Source of the DNA: Lachnospiraceae bacterium
GTDB taxonomy: Bacteria; Bacillota; Clostridia; Lachnospirales; Lachnospiraceae
Assembly (NCBI GenBank): GCA_004552595.1
Contig: SFNX01000041.1
Span: 1 to 26,347, forward strand
DNA length: 26,347 nt
Reading direction: 5' to 3'
Shown: piece after piece, positions 16,637 to 25,433 of the stretch
How the letters are laid out: the number at the start of each line of letters is the position of its first letter
Numbering within the stretch: position 1 is the first letter of the stretch
Translations under genes and position numbers: made by a program
Notes under the pieces: generated by a model
Databases searched by the model: none
Told to the model about the DNA's origin: nothing
What the model saw: the letters and a program-made list of their open reading frames with translations, nothing else

Positions 16637-18328
16637 ATGGAAGGATTTAAAAACAAAAGAATTTTATTTATATGCAGAGAGACTTATTCAAAGCCATTAT
16701 GGTTTCTTGCAAAGGAATATGTCAGGGATAATGAGGTGGCAGCATTTTATATAATGTCTACGGAGTGCTGCTATAATAAGTGTCTCTATAATGAAAATAC
16801 TATCTATCAGTTCAAGGAAAACTTAAAAGAGGTTAAGCTCTATGATGTGGCTGATATATGTCATAAGTATACGGAAGATTTAAAGAATAAGCCCAAAAAG
16901 CATCCTACAAGTAAGCATCCTTATAATGTTGTTTACGGTAACAGGGAAAAAGCGGGACAATTTGAAAATAACACATATTATTCACCTGTAGATATTGAAT
17001 ATCTTGAGAAGATTGAGGAAGAATATACATCATTTAAAAACCTCAATCTTCAGCTTATGAGTTCTCAGGAAAACACAAGACATTATCATTTCAGATATTA
17101 CTGGCAATACACGGATTATGATGAAAATCTGTACTGGCTTGAGTTAAATTACAAAAAAGTAATAAGTGTACTTGATGAATTTAAGCCTGATATGGTGCTT
17201 GATTTTAATGATGCAGAGCTTCAGAGAACAATCCTTAATGAAGTGTGCACAAAGAAAAAGATTCCATACATTACAATTGAATATTCAAAGTTCGGATATT
17301 ATAAGCTTCCGGCACTTCATAATACACTTGGTATTGATAAATACGTCAGAGAAAAATACGAAGAGAATCTTAAAAAATCAAAAGAAGAATTATCAGAAAT
17401 GTATGACTATATAATGGATTTCAGAGAGAAGAATTCCATTATGAATAAAGAATTTGCGGGAACCGTTACAGGGAAATATAAAAAGGATTCTCTTGAACAG
17501 TTTGCCAAGGAAATGCTTGGTAAATATATATATTTCTGGAACCAGGATCATACAGCGAAAAACAGAAAGCTTAAAAAGACTGATAAAAGACTGTATGCCG
17601 AAACAAGAGCATATATTAGACATTACTGGCAGGTGAATATTCTAAGGAGAAAGTTCCTTGATAAAAATGACATTTTCGAAAACCCGGTTGAAGGTGAAAA
17701 CTATGTATATATGCCACTTCACTTGATTCCTGAGTCGACGGTGTTCATAAAGGGCTCATACTACATTGATGAGCTTAATCTAATTGAGCAGATATCAAAA
17801 TCACTTCCGATAGGATGGAAATTATACGTAAAAGAGCACCAGGCAATGCTTGGAGAAAGAAGCGTTGAATTTTACAAAAAAGTAAAAGAAATTCACAATG
17901 TGCGCCTTGTGCAGATAAACTATTATGATGATCCAAAGCCATGGATTATGAATGCAAAGGGAGTTGTAACAATTGTCGGTACAACTGCCTACGAAGAAGC
18001 GTTGCTTGGAAGAAAGTCGATTGTCTTTGGAGAAGTACCGTTCACCCTTATGGAGGGAATAACAAAGGTTAAGGACTTAAACGACTTACCTATGCTTATT
18101 AAAGATTTTGGAGAGATAGATAACATTAAGAGCTGTGCTGCATATCTTCAGACCGTTAAGGATTTAGGTTTTGAAATAGATGTATTTTACATGATGGATC
18201 AGGCTGACAGAATCATGTCAAAAAAAGCTGAAATAGATGAAAAATTCTTATCCCAGCTTGAAGAGCTTGATAAGTTTTATCATGCAGGTCTTTTGCATGC
18301 ATATGAAGAATATGGTATAACTTCATAA
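16637..18328 (+). CDS. KpsC/KpsS-like capsule polysaccharide synthesis protein
   Basis: This 563-residue protein has no membrane segments. The C-terminal half matches the pattern of the capsule synthesis family that includes KpsC and KpsS: YVYMPLHLIPES (about 355-366), a long helix, LYVKEHQAMLGERSVEFYKK (about 395-414), NVRLVQINYYDDP, and GVVTIVGTTAYEEALLGRKS followed by IVFGEVPF (about 440-468). This order is that of a GT-B-type donor site. The N-terminal half (1-200) contains a first Rossmann-like domain with ILFICRETYSKPLW, and between the two lies a charged helical region. In E. coli KpsC/S make the Kdo linker of group 2 capsules. No Kdo pathway is seen here, so the sugar is unknown. It is the last gene of the glycan set, with AGAGG before ATG 16637. 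Confidence 0.7.
   Translation: MEGFKNKRILFICRETYSKPLWFLAKEYVRDNEVAAFYIMSTECCYNKCLYNENTIYQFKENLKEVKLYDVADICHKYTEDLKNKPKKHPTSKHPYNVVYGNREKAGQFENNTYYSPVDIEYLEKIEEEYTSFKNLNLQLMSSQENTRHYHFRYYWQYTDYDENLYWLELNYKKVISVLDEFKPDMVLDFNDAELQRTILNEVCTKKKIPYITIEYSKFGYYKLPALHNTLGIDKYVREKYEENLKKSKEELSEMYDYIMDFREKNSIMNKEFAGTVTGKYKKDSLEQFAKEMLGKYIYFWNQDHTAKNRKLKKTDKRLYAETRAYIRHYWQVNILRRKFLDKNDIFENPVEGENYVYMPLHLIPESTVFIKGSYYIDELNLIEQISKSLPIGWKLYVKEHQAMLGERSVEFYKKVKEIHNVRLVQINYYDDPKPWIMNAKGVVTIVGTTAYEEALLGRKSIVFGEVPFTLMEGITKVKDLNDLPMLIKDFGEIDNIKSCAAYLQTVKDLGFEIDVFYMMDQADRIMSKKAEIDEKFLSQLEELDKFYHAGLLHAYEEYGITS
18293..18321 (+). promoter_or_regulatory. Possible extended -10 promoter for the MMPL operon
   Basis: TGGTATAAC (18313-18321) is an extended -10 with one mismatch. 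TTGCAT at 18293-18298 supplies the TTG of a -35 with a 17-bp spacer. It lies in the end of the KpsS-like gene, just before its stop codon. A second candidate, TATAAT at 18329-18334, has no good -35. There is no terminator before the MMPL gene, so partial read-through from the glycan genes is possible. Confidence 0.35.
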
Positions 18329-18361
18329 TATAATAAAATATTCGTAATTTGAAAGAAGGTT

Positions 18362-20908
18362 ATGAAATTGGAGAACGAAGAAAAATCTTCAGGTTTTATG
18401 ACTAAGATTTGTGGATTTATTGTTGACAAACGTAATTTATTCTTTTTATTATTTGGAATTCTTCTGATTTTCTCAGTAGTATCAAGAAACTGGGTTAAAG
18501 TCGAAAACTCCATGTCTTATTATCTGCCGCAGCAGACAGAAACAAAACAGGGACTTGATCTAATGGAAGAACATTTCATTACATATGGTACTTGTTCCTG
18601 CATGGTGGCAAATATATCTTATGAACAGGGAGAAAAAATCAAATCAAAGCTCGAAGGCATTGATGGCGTTTTCTCTGTGGACTATGATGATTCGACGGAC
18701 CATTATGCAAATGGGTCCGCCCTGTTTTCAGTGACCTTTGATTACGATCAGAATGATGATACATGTCTTATAGTTCTTGATGAAGTAAAGGATATGCTAT
18801 CTGAATATGATTCATATATTGATACAGATCTTGGAGATATCCAGTCAGAACTTATTGCAGAAGAAATGAATACTATTTCAGTTCTTGTTGCAATAATTGT
18901 TGTATCGGTTCTTCTGCTTACATCACAGACATATGCAGAAGTGCCGGTTCTTTTAATTACATTTTGTTCGGCAGCAGTTTTGCAGATGGGTACGAATTTT
19001 ATTTTTGGTACAATCTCATTTGTATCAAACTCTGTTACAATTGTACTCCAGCTTGCACTTTCTGTTGACTATGCTGTTATTTTCCTAAATAGATATAAAG
19101 AAGAACATATGACGCTTCCGGCAAGAGAGGCAACAATCATTGCGCTTTCAAAGGCAATTCCTGAGATAACGGGAAGCTCACTTACGACTGTTGGCGGCCT
19201 TGTCGCAATGACATTTATGCAGTTTAAGATGGGACCGGATATGGGTATTGTACTTATCAAATCAATTGTGATAAGTCTTCTTGCTGTATTTACTTTGATG
19301 CCTGGCGTTATTATGCTTTTCTCAAATCTTATGGAAAAGACAAAGCACAAAAACCTTATTCCGGATATTCCGTTTGTTGGCAAATTTGCATATAAGACAA
19401 GGTTTATAGTTGCACCACTGTTTCTTGTACTTATTGTTATTGGCTTTTTTATTTCAAATAAGTGTCCGTATGTATTCGGATATTCTAAGATTACTCCGCC
19501 TATTCAGAACCGGGTACAAAAGATTGAAGAAATGCAGAGAGAAACCTTTGGCTCTAAAAATATGGTTGCTCTAGTTGTTCCTTCTGGAAATTATGAGGCT
19601 GAAGCGTCGTTAATTAGTGAACTTGAAGGCATGGGTGAAGTAGAATCTGTTACAGGTCTTGCTAATTCAGAAGCAATGGACGGATATACAGTTACAGACA
19701 AGCTTACGCCAAGACAGTTTTCAGAGCTGTTAAACCTTGATTATGAAATAGCGGAGCTTGTATATACAGCGTATGCTGTCAATGATGAGGATTACGCAAA
19801 AGTGGTTAACGGACTTTCAACCTACAAGGTACCTCTTATCGATATGCTCATGTTTATACATGATGAAGTTGATGAAGGATATGTTACGCTTGAAAACGAC
19901 CTTAAGAAGACTCTTGATGATGCATACAGAATGATGAAATTTGCAAGAAATCAGCTTGAGTCAGATGAGTATTCACGAATGCTTGTGTTCTTGACGCTTC
20001 CTGAGGAATCAGATGAGACATTTGCATTTATTGATAATATGCATACTATAGCTGAAAAGTATTACTCTGAGAAAGATAAAATATATGTTGTAGGAGAATC
20101 AGTCAGCCAGTATGACCTTAAAAAGACTTTCGCCAGAGATAATACAGTAGTAAATGTTGTATCAATATTAACGGTTCTTGCTGTTCTTTTGTTTACGTTT
20201 ATGTCAGCGGGAATGCCGGTTCTTCTGATAGCCGTTATTCAGGGAAGCATCTGGATAAACTTTTCAGTTCCTGCAATTCAAAATGAGCCATTGTTCTTCC
20301 TTGGCTACCTTATTGTAAGCTCAATTCAGATGGGTGCAAATATTGACTATGCAATTGTCATTGCAAGCAGGTATACAGAATTAAGAAAAACATTGGGACG
20401 AAAGGATTCCATTATTAATACAATGAATTTATCATTCCCGACAATTATTACTTCCGGAACAATGCTTGCTGTTGCCGGAGTGCTTATTGGAAAACTCACT
20501 TCTGATGGCGCAATATATGGAATCGGACAGTGTCTTGGACGAGGTACAATTATTTCAATATTTATTACAATGTTCGTACTTCCGCAGATTTTGTTAGTTG
20601 GAGACACAATAATTGAAAAGACGGCATTTGTCATGAATATGCCTGTAAAGACCAAGACAGCCCAGGGGCTTATGAGAGTTGAAGGCATGGTTAGAGGAAA
20701 CATTGATGGTGTATTTACAGGCTACATGCGTGGTATTGTTCGCGGTAATCTGAATGCATTCGTTGAAAATGGAGAATTGACAGAATTAAGCGAACAGGAG
20801 CTTGTAAAAGAAAATGAGTCAATTGAAAAAGTAGAATTTAATGCTAAGGATAAGCCTGAATTAGCAAAAGAAGAAACAGATAATAAGGAGGGCAAAGAAA
20901 ATGCGTAA
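18362..20908 (+). CDS. MMPL/RND-family membrane exporter
   Basis: This 848-residue transporter has the duplicated RND layout. One helix lies at about residues 22-41, then an extracellular domain, a block of five helices (about 168-325), a helix near 345-365, a second extracellular domain of about 240 residues (370-600), and a second five-helix block (about 600-750). Each half carries the MMPL signature with an Asp-Tyr pair in a helix: SVDYAVIFLNRYKEE (Asp236) and MGANIDYAIVIASRYTELR (Asp662), expected to relay protons. Family members export lipids, peptidoglycan-linked molecules or drugs using the proton gradient. The C-terminal cytosolic tail (about 790-848) is rich in Glu and Lys. AAGAAGG precedes ATG 18362. 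The last 8 bases overlap the start of the giant GLUG protein gene, so the two are made together and probably act together. Confidence 0.9.
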   Translation: MKLENEEKSSGFMTKICGFIVDKRNLFFLLFGILLIFSVVSRNWVKVENSMSYYLPQQTETKQGLDLMEEHFITYGTCSCMVANISYEQGEKIKSKLEGIDGVFSVDYDDSTDHYANGSALFSVTFDYDQNDDTCLIVLDEVKDMLSEYDSYIDTDLGDIQSELIAEEMNTISVLVAIIVVSVLLLTSQTYAEVPVLLITFCSAAVLQMGTNFIFGTISFVSNSVTIVLQLALSVDYAVIFLNRYKEEHMTLPAREATIIALSKAIPEITGSSLTTVGGLVAMTFMQFKMGPDMGIVLIKSIVISLLAVFTLMPGVIMLFSNLMEKTKHKNLIPDIPFVGKFAYKTRFIVAPLFLVLIVIGFFISNKCPYVFGYSKITPPIQNRVQKIEEMQRETFGSKNMVALVVPSGNYEAEASLISELEGMGEVESVTGLANSEAMDGYTVTDKLTPRQFSELLNLDYEIAELVYTAYAVNDEDYAKVVNGLSTYKVPLIDMLMFIHDEVDEGYVTLENDLKKTLDDAYRMMKFARNQLESDEYSRMLVFLTLPEESDETFAFIDNMHTIAEKYYSEKDKIYVVGESVSQYDLKKTFARDNTVVNVVSILTVLAVLLFTFMSAGMPVLLIAVIQGSIWINFSVPAIQNEPLFFLGYLIVSSIQMGANIDYAIVIASRYTELRKTLGRKDSIINTMNLSFPTIITSGTMLAVAGVLIGKLTSDGAIYGIGQCLGRGTIISIFITMFVLPQILLVGDTIIEKTAFVMNMPVKTKTAQGLMRVEGMVRGNIDGVFTGYMRGIVRGNLNAFVENGELTELSEQELVKENESIEKVEFNAKDKPELAKEETDNKEGKENA

Positions 20909-23900
20909 GTTAATGAATAAAGCCCTTTTAATGGCATTCACAGCTGTGCTTATTGTTTTTTCACTTATTGCAAATGATGTAAGTATTGTGCTTGCAGCTC
21001 CTGACGAGAATAGAAAGCACACAGAGAGGACATCTTCAACACCTGAAATAGAAATCGTATATGAGACCGGCACCCAGAATGGTGCAAAAGAAAGGCGTGA
21101 TGAAGAGGAAGCTTCAAGAAATGAAGATGACGGAAGCTATGAGGTATTTGTGCCTGAAGGAAGCATATCAGGGAATGTAACAGTTACTGATAATGAAACA
21201 GGCGAGGACTCTAAGATTCAGTGGGAAGACATACATATTAAAACGCCTGAGGATTTTTCTGAGTTTTGTAAAAACTGCAGAGTTGATACGTGGTCTGTAA
21301 ACAAAAATGTGTATCTTGATAATGATATTATTTTAACGTCTGCTGAGTATAATAGTGTTCCGACATTTGGAGGACATTTTTACGGAAATAATTATACTAT
21401 TAGCGGATATACAATGTATGAGGCAAGAAGCTATACAGGCCTATTCTGCTATACACAGAAAACTGCTGTTATTGATAGTGTTGTCCTTAAAGCAACGGTC
21501 AGCTCAAAAGGAAAACAGATAGTTACCGGAGGACTTGTTGGTGAAAATCACGGAGAGATAAGAAACTGTGTATTTGATGGAAGTGTGAAAGGACAAAACT
21601 ATGTTGGCGGTATAGCAGGTTACAATGAACTTACTGGAATAATTATAAATTGCCGCACTATAGGAAGTGTTCTTGGCACATACTATACAGGTGGAATTGC
21701 AGGCGAAAATGTCGGCAATATATCGTCATGTGTAAATGAAGCAGAAGTAAATACCGTTAACATTGACAGAGTAGCAAGTGTTCAGGAAATTGATTTGTCA
21801 TCATATGCTGACTCAATAATCAGTAAGTTTACCGGTAATACAGAAGAAAAGAAAGCAAATACATCTGTTGTAGACAGCGGATGTGTTGATGCAGGTGGTA
21901 TTGCCGGACTATCAATTGGTGTGATTCAGTTTTGTGAAAACAAGGGGCAGGTTGGATATGAGCATGTTGGCTATAATATCGGCGGTATTGTAGGAAGACA
22001 GTCAGGTTACGTTCATGGCTGCACAAATTCAGGAATTGTCAAGGGACGTAAGGATGTAGGAGGAATAGTAGGTCAGGCTGAACCTTATGTTGTTGTTGAT
22101 TTTACAGAGGATACGATTACAAAGCTTAGCGAAAATATTGATAAACTTCATGACATAATTGAAAACACTCTTTCTGATGCAGGCGATTCGTCAGATACAA
22201 TATCAAACAGACTTTCTATTGTTAAGGAATTTACTGACAGAGCCCTTGATCAGACATCATTTTTGTCAGACCATACAATTGACTGGACAAACGGAATGGT
22301 AAGTGCAGGAAATGAGCTTATGGGAAGAGCTTCGTATATTATGAGCGAATCTTCAAAAAACGGCGGTCCGCTAGATAATTCTAAGGATGCATTTAATGCG
22401 ACAAAGGATGCCGCAAATCATCTTAATGATACAGTTAACGACCTCGATATATACAAATATATGTCTGATAGTCAGAAAGCATCATATGATGATGCAAAAG
22501 ACAGATTTAACACATTGTCAAAAAGTATCTCAGATAATGAGATTAAATACACAAAGGCGGCTGAAAACTATTATATATATAAAATGCTTCAGACTGATTC
22601 TTCACATAATAAGTATCCTCGGTCTCAAGACCTTAAAGCATTTAAATTTAATGAAAGTGGAAACGAAATAATAGACTCTGACTTGAGTACTGATAACAAA
22701 GAACTTGATAAATGGTCAGAGGTCTCTTCATGGAGACATGGTGACAAAGCAGAAGATCCTTTAATTGGTGAGCTTGAAGATGCCAGGGAGAGTGATGCAA
22801 AGCTTGTTGATGATGCGAACAAAGCATATAGAAGTGCATCGACAGACAAACCAAATCAAACGGAAGTAACAAATAAGTCAAAAGAAAAGGCAGCAGAAGA
22901 ATACAACAAAAAATACGGTACCTCAATTATTGGAACAAAGGTTGACAGCGAACTTGCAAATCAAGCACTAATAATGTCAGGAATAATCGCTGCAGTTACT
23001 CCTGCAATGGATGAGGCTGCAAAAAAAGATGCTGATAAGGCAGCAGACTCACTTAAAGATGCATCTGAACATTTATCAGATGCCGGAAGTCAGACAAAAA
23101 GTATTATTTCTGATATTGCATCACGTGGCGATATAACAATGCCAACACTTGGAGATGATTACAAAAATGCAACAAATGCTCTAAATGCTGCACTTCAGGG
23201 AATGAGTGACAATATGGGCGCATTAAATATTGAAATGTCAGATTCATCAGACATAATGATTGATAACATGGGAGATGTTAATGATCAGTTTAATGTAATC
23301 ATGCAGCTTTATACAGATGCAATTGACGGCGTGATAGATGGTGATTACGGTGAAAATGTTGAAGACACTTCAATGGAGGTTGCGGCAACATGTGTTGATG
23401 CGACAATTGCCGATTGTAACAATAAAGGCAAAACTGAAGGCGATATAAATGTATCTGGAATTGCAGGCTCCATGGGTATTGAGTATGACTTTGACTTAGA
23501 AAGTGATATTACAAAATCCGATGACTCAAAGCTTACATCAACCTATCAGTCAAAGTGTGTACTTAGAAACAACAGAAACAATGCGCATGTAATAGCCCAA
23601 AAGAGCTATGCAGGAGGAATATGCGGACTTCAGGAAATCGGAACAATACTTTCATGCGAAAATTACGGAAAGGTTAAGAGCAACTCATCAGATTATGTTG
23701 GAGGAATATGCGGAGATTCCCTTTCATATATCCAGAAGTCAGTTGCAAAATGCTTTTTACAAGGTAAAAACTATGTTGGAGGAATAGCAGGGCACGGATG
23801 CAATATTCTAAACTGTTATTCAATGGTACAAATTGATGAAGATTTTGCAGATTCATTTTACGGAGCAATTGCAGGAGATATCGTTAGTGAAGGCAAAGTC

Positions 23901-24752
23901 AGATACAATTACTTTGTTGGAGACTCTCTTGCAGGAATTGACAGGGTAAGCTTTACAGGGCAGGCCGAGCCTATCAGCTATGAGACATTTATCGGAATTG
24001 ATTCAGTACCAAAGGAATGTACTAAGTTGTATGCTGTCTTCTATATTGATGATGTTGAAACAGGAAGGATAGAGACAGAATATGGCGGAAGTGTCTATAA
24101 GGAACAGTTCCCAAAAGACATATTAACAGATGATGATGATACGTATTGCTACTGGAATAAAGGTGATATTACTAACATGCACTTTGATGAGGAAGTGGAG
24201 GGTGAATACAAAAGGTATAAGACTTCATTAGCAGGTGACCAGCTAAGACTAAATGACCAGTCAGCAATACTTGTTGATGGTAAATTTACAGAAGATGACA
24301 AGCTTTCAAGTACACTTTGGGGCAACAAAGATATTCCTCTTGATAATGTTTTGGAGCATTGGGAACTAAGCTATCCTTCTTCAGTAAATGAAAAGCACTT
24401 AATAAGGTATAAAGAGCCTGAAAATATTGATTCAGAAACGGCAATATACATAAATAATGCTGGTAAATGGGAAAAAACAGATACCGGAATGTTTGGAACA
24501 TATAAGACATTTACCATTGCTGGAGGACATGTTGAATTCGCAGTCGTTATGCTTAAAGCTAACAATACCAGGACAATTATTTTTACCGTGATTTCAATAC
24601 TTATAGCTGCACTTTTAATAATGCTTATCATTAAAATAATTAAAAGTAAAAAGCATGGAAAGCCTGATGATATATCCGGTACTATTAATAATGATGATAA
24701 AAACAGCGATTCGGATATTGAGATAATTGACATGAATGAAAAGAAAAAATAA
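20901..24752 (+). CDS. Giant secreted, membrane-anchored GLUG-repeat/helical protein
   Basis: This 1283-residue protein has an N-terminal signal peptide (about 1-32, ending VLAAP), an acidic linker and a domain with GGHFYGNNYTISGYTMYEA (about 155-175) that begins a beta-solenoid. GLUG-type turns follow at about 208, 234, 263, 331, 359 and 385 (for example YVGGIAGYN, DVGGIVGQ). Next comes an Ala/Asp/Ser/Lys-rich, mostly helical region without GLUG turns (about 400-815), then a second GLUG block at about 851-970 (SGIAGSM, YAGGICGLQ, YVGGICGD, YVGGIAGHG), a beta-rich C-terminal domain (about 1000-1215), one membrane helix (about 1224-1246) and a lysine-rich cytosolic tail. It is therefore displayed outside the cell and fixed in the membrane. 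A strong AAGGAGGG site precedes ATG 20901 inside the MMPL gene. Function is unknown. Context suggests an extracellular partner of the exporter, an adhesin or a wall-binding scaffold. Confidence 0.85.
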   Translation: MRKLMNKALLMAFTAVLIVFSLIANDVSIVLAAPDENRKHTERTSSTPEIEIVYETGTQNGAKERRDEEEASRNEDDGSYEVFVPEGSISGNVTVTDNETGEDSKIQWEDIHIKTPEDFSEFCKNCRVDTWSVNKNVYLDNDIILTSAEYNSVPTFGGHFYGNNYTISGYTMYEARSYTGLFCYTQKTAVIDSVVLKATVSSKGKQIVTGGLVGENHGEIRNCVFDGSVKGQNYVGGIAGYNELTGIIINCRTIGSVLGTYYTGGIAGENVGNISSCVNEAEVNTVNIDRVASVQEIDLSSYADSIISKFTGNTEEKKANTSVVDSGCVDAGGIAGLSIGVIQFCENKGQVGYEHVGYNIGGIVGRQSGYVHGCTNSGIVKGRKDVGGIVGQAEPYVVVDFTEDTITKLSENIDKLHDIIENTLSDAGDSSDTISNRLSIVKEFTDRALDQTSFLSDHTIDWTNGMVSAGNELMGRASYIMSESSKNGGPLDNSKDAFNATKDAANHLNDTVNDLDIYKYMSDSQKASYDDAKDRFNTLSKSISDNEIKYTKAAENYYIYKMLQTDSSHNKYPRSQDLKAFKFNESGNEIIDSDLSTDNKELDKWSEVSSWRHGDKAEDPLIGELEDARESDAKLVDDANKAYRSASTDKPNQTEVTNKSKEKAAEEYNKKYGTSIIGTKVDSELANQALIMSGIIAAVTPAMDEAAKKDADKAADSLKDASEHLSDAGSQTKSIISDIASRGDITMPTLGDDYKNATNALNAALQGMSDNMGALNIEMSDSSDIMIDNMGDVNDQFNVIMQLYTDAIDGVIDGDYGENVEDTSMEVAATCVDATIADCNNKGKTEGDINVSGIAGSMGIEYDFDLESDITKSDDSKLTSTYQSKCVLRNNRNNAHVIAQKSYAGGICGLQEIGTILSCENYGKVKSNSSDYVGGICGDSLSYIQKSVAKCFLQGKNYVGGIAGHGCNILNCYSMVQIDEDFADSFYGAIAGDIVSEGKVRYNYFVGDSLAGIDRVSFTGQAEPISYETFIGIDSVPKECTKLYAVFYIDDVETGRIETEYGGSVYKEQFPKDILTDDDDTYCYWNKGDITNMHFDEEVEGEYKRYKTSLAGDQLRLNDQSAILVDGKFTEDDKLSSTLWGNKDIPLDNVLEHWELSYPSSVNEKHLIRYKEPENIDSETAIYINNAGKWEKTDTGMFGTYKTFTIAGGHVEFAVVMLKANNTRTIIFTVISILIAALLIMLIIKIIKSKKHGKPDDISGTINNDDKNSDSDIEIIDMNEKKK

Positions 24753-24775
24753 ACGTGGCGGACGGTATATTAAAA

Positions 24776-24784
24776 TGATATAAT
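24776..24784 (+). promoter_or_regulatory. Extended -10 promoter of hpf
   Basis: TGATATAAT, identical to the element at 2392, lies in the 89-base gap between the GLUG gene and hpf. No good -35 is visible 16-18 bases upstream. The start of transcription would be near 24791, giving a leader of about 50 bases that contains the hairpin at 24800-24819. Confidence 0.5.
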
Positions 24785-24799
24785 TAATGTACTCTAGCA

Positions 24800-24819
24800 C
24801 ATATACATTTTTGTATATG
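24800..24819 (+). promoter_or_regulatory. Leader hairpin or operator before hpf
   Basis: CATATACA and TGTATATG form a perfect 8-bp inverted repeat with a TTTT loop, 22 bases before the hpf start. The AAAGGAG ribosome site at 24828-24834 is left free. As RNA it would be a weak A/U-rich stem near the 5' end. As DNA it would suit a dimeric regulator binding just downstream of the promoter. It lacks a following T-run, so it is not a terminator. Confidence 0.4.
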
Positions 24820-24841
24820 GAAAAATGAAAGGAGTGATTGT

Positions 24842-25378
24842 ATGAAGTTTATTATCGTAGGAAAGAATATTGATGTTACACCTGGACTTAGAAGTGCAGT
24901 CGAGGATAAAATCGGAAAGCTTCAGAGATATTTCTCAGCTGATACGGAAGTACATGTAACATTAAGTACTCAAAAGGATCGCCAGAAAATCGAAGTTACA
25001 ATCCCGGTTAAAGGGAATATTATTAGATCCGAGCAGGTATCAAATGATATGTATGTATCAATTGACCTTGTAGAGGAAATTATCGAAAGACAGCTTAAGA
25101 AGTATAAGAGAAAGCTTACGGATTCACGTTATGACGGTGCGGAATTCTTTAATCAGGATTACCTTGATAATGATTATGCTGATGAAGACGAAATCAAGAT
25201 TATTCGTTCCAAGAAATTTGACATGAAGCCTATGTATCCGGAAGATGCATGTATTCAGATGGAACTTTTAGGACATGACTTTTATGTATTCATCAATGCA
25301 GAGACAGAGAAAATAAATGTTGTATATAAGCGTAAGGGCGCTTCGAACACATATGGCCTGATTGAGCCGGAGTACTAA
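24842..25378 (+). CDS. hpf: Ribosome hibernation-promoting factor, long form
   Basis: This 178-residue protein has the N-terminal S30AE/HPF domain (about 1-100), starting KFIIVGKNIDVTPGLRSAVE, with the basic helix IIERQLKKYKRKL that sits in the decoding centre of the 30S subunit. It also has the C-terminal dimerisation domain of the long form (about 124-176), KKFDMKPMYPEDACIQMELL and then GHDFYVFINAETEKINVVYK. Long HPF joins two 70S ribosomes into inactive 100S particles in stationary phase or stress. The acidic linker (about 103-122) is typical in length. It is transcribed from its own promoter, and a strong intrinsic terminator follows the stop codon, so it forms a unit separate from the surface genes before it. 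Confidence 0.96.
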   Translation: MKFIIVGKNIDVTPGLRSAVEDKIGKLQRYFSADTEVHVTLSTQKDRQKIEVTIPVKGNIIRSEQVSNDMYVSIDLVEEIIERQLKKYKRKLTDSRYDGAEFFNQDYLDNDYADEDEIKIIRSKKFDMKPMYPEDACIQMELLGHDFYVFINAETEKINVVYKRKGASNTYGLIEPEY

Positions 25379-25384
25379 GAGATT

Positions 25385-25414
25385 AAGGAGGGCTTTAAAG
25401 CCCTCCTTTATTTT
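25385..25414 (+). terminator. Intrinsic terminator after hpf
   Basis: AAGGAGGGCT and AGCCCTCCTT form a perfect 10-bp GC-rich stem with a TTAA loop (25385-25408), followed by a TATTTTAA tail. It starts 6 bases after the hpf stop codon. The stem is palindromic and could also act on the other strand. I see no promoter between it and mtnA, so mtnA may depend on read-through or on a promoter I cannot recognise. Confidence 0.88.
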
Positions 25415-25433
25415 AAATTAAGGAAATCCATTA

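Noticed and set aside
22387..22671. 94-residue + strand frame inside the GLUG protein gene
   Set aside because: It is a low-complexity frame shadow rich in Met, Ile and His, without a ribosome site.
21500..23840. DNA-level repeats or recombination cassettes in the GLUG gene
   Set aside because: The repeated GGIAG-type turns are protein motifs. Their codons differ from copy to copy, and I saw no long identical DNA repeats.
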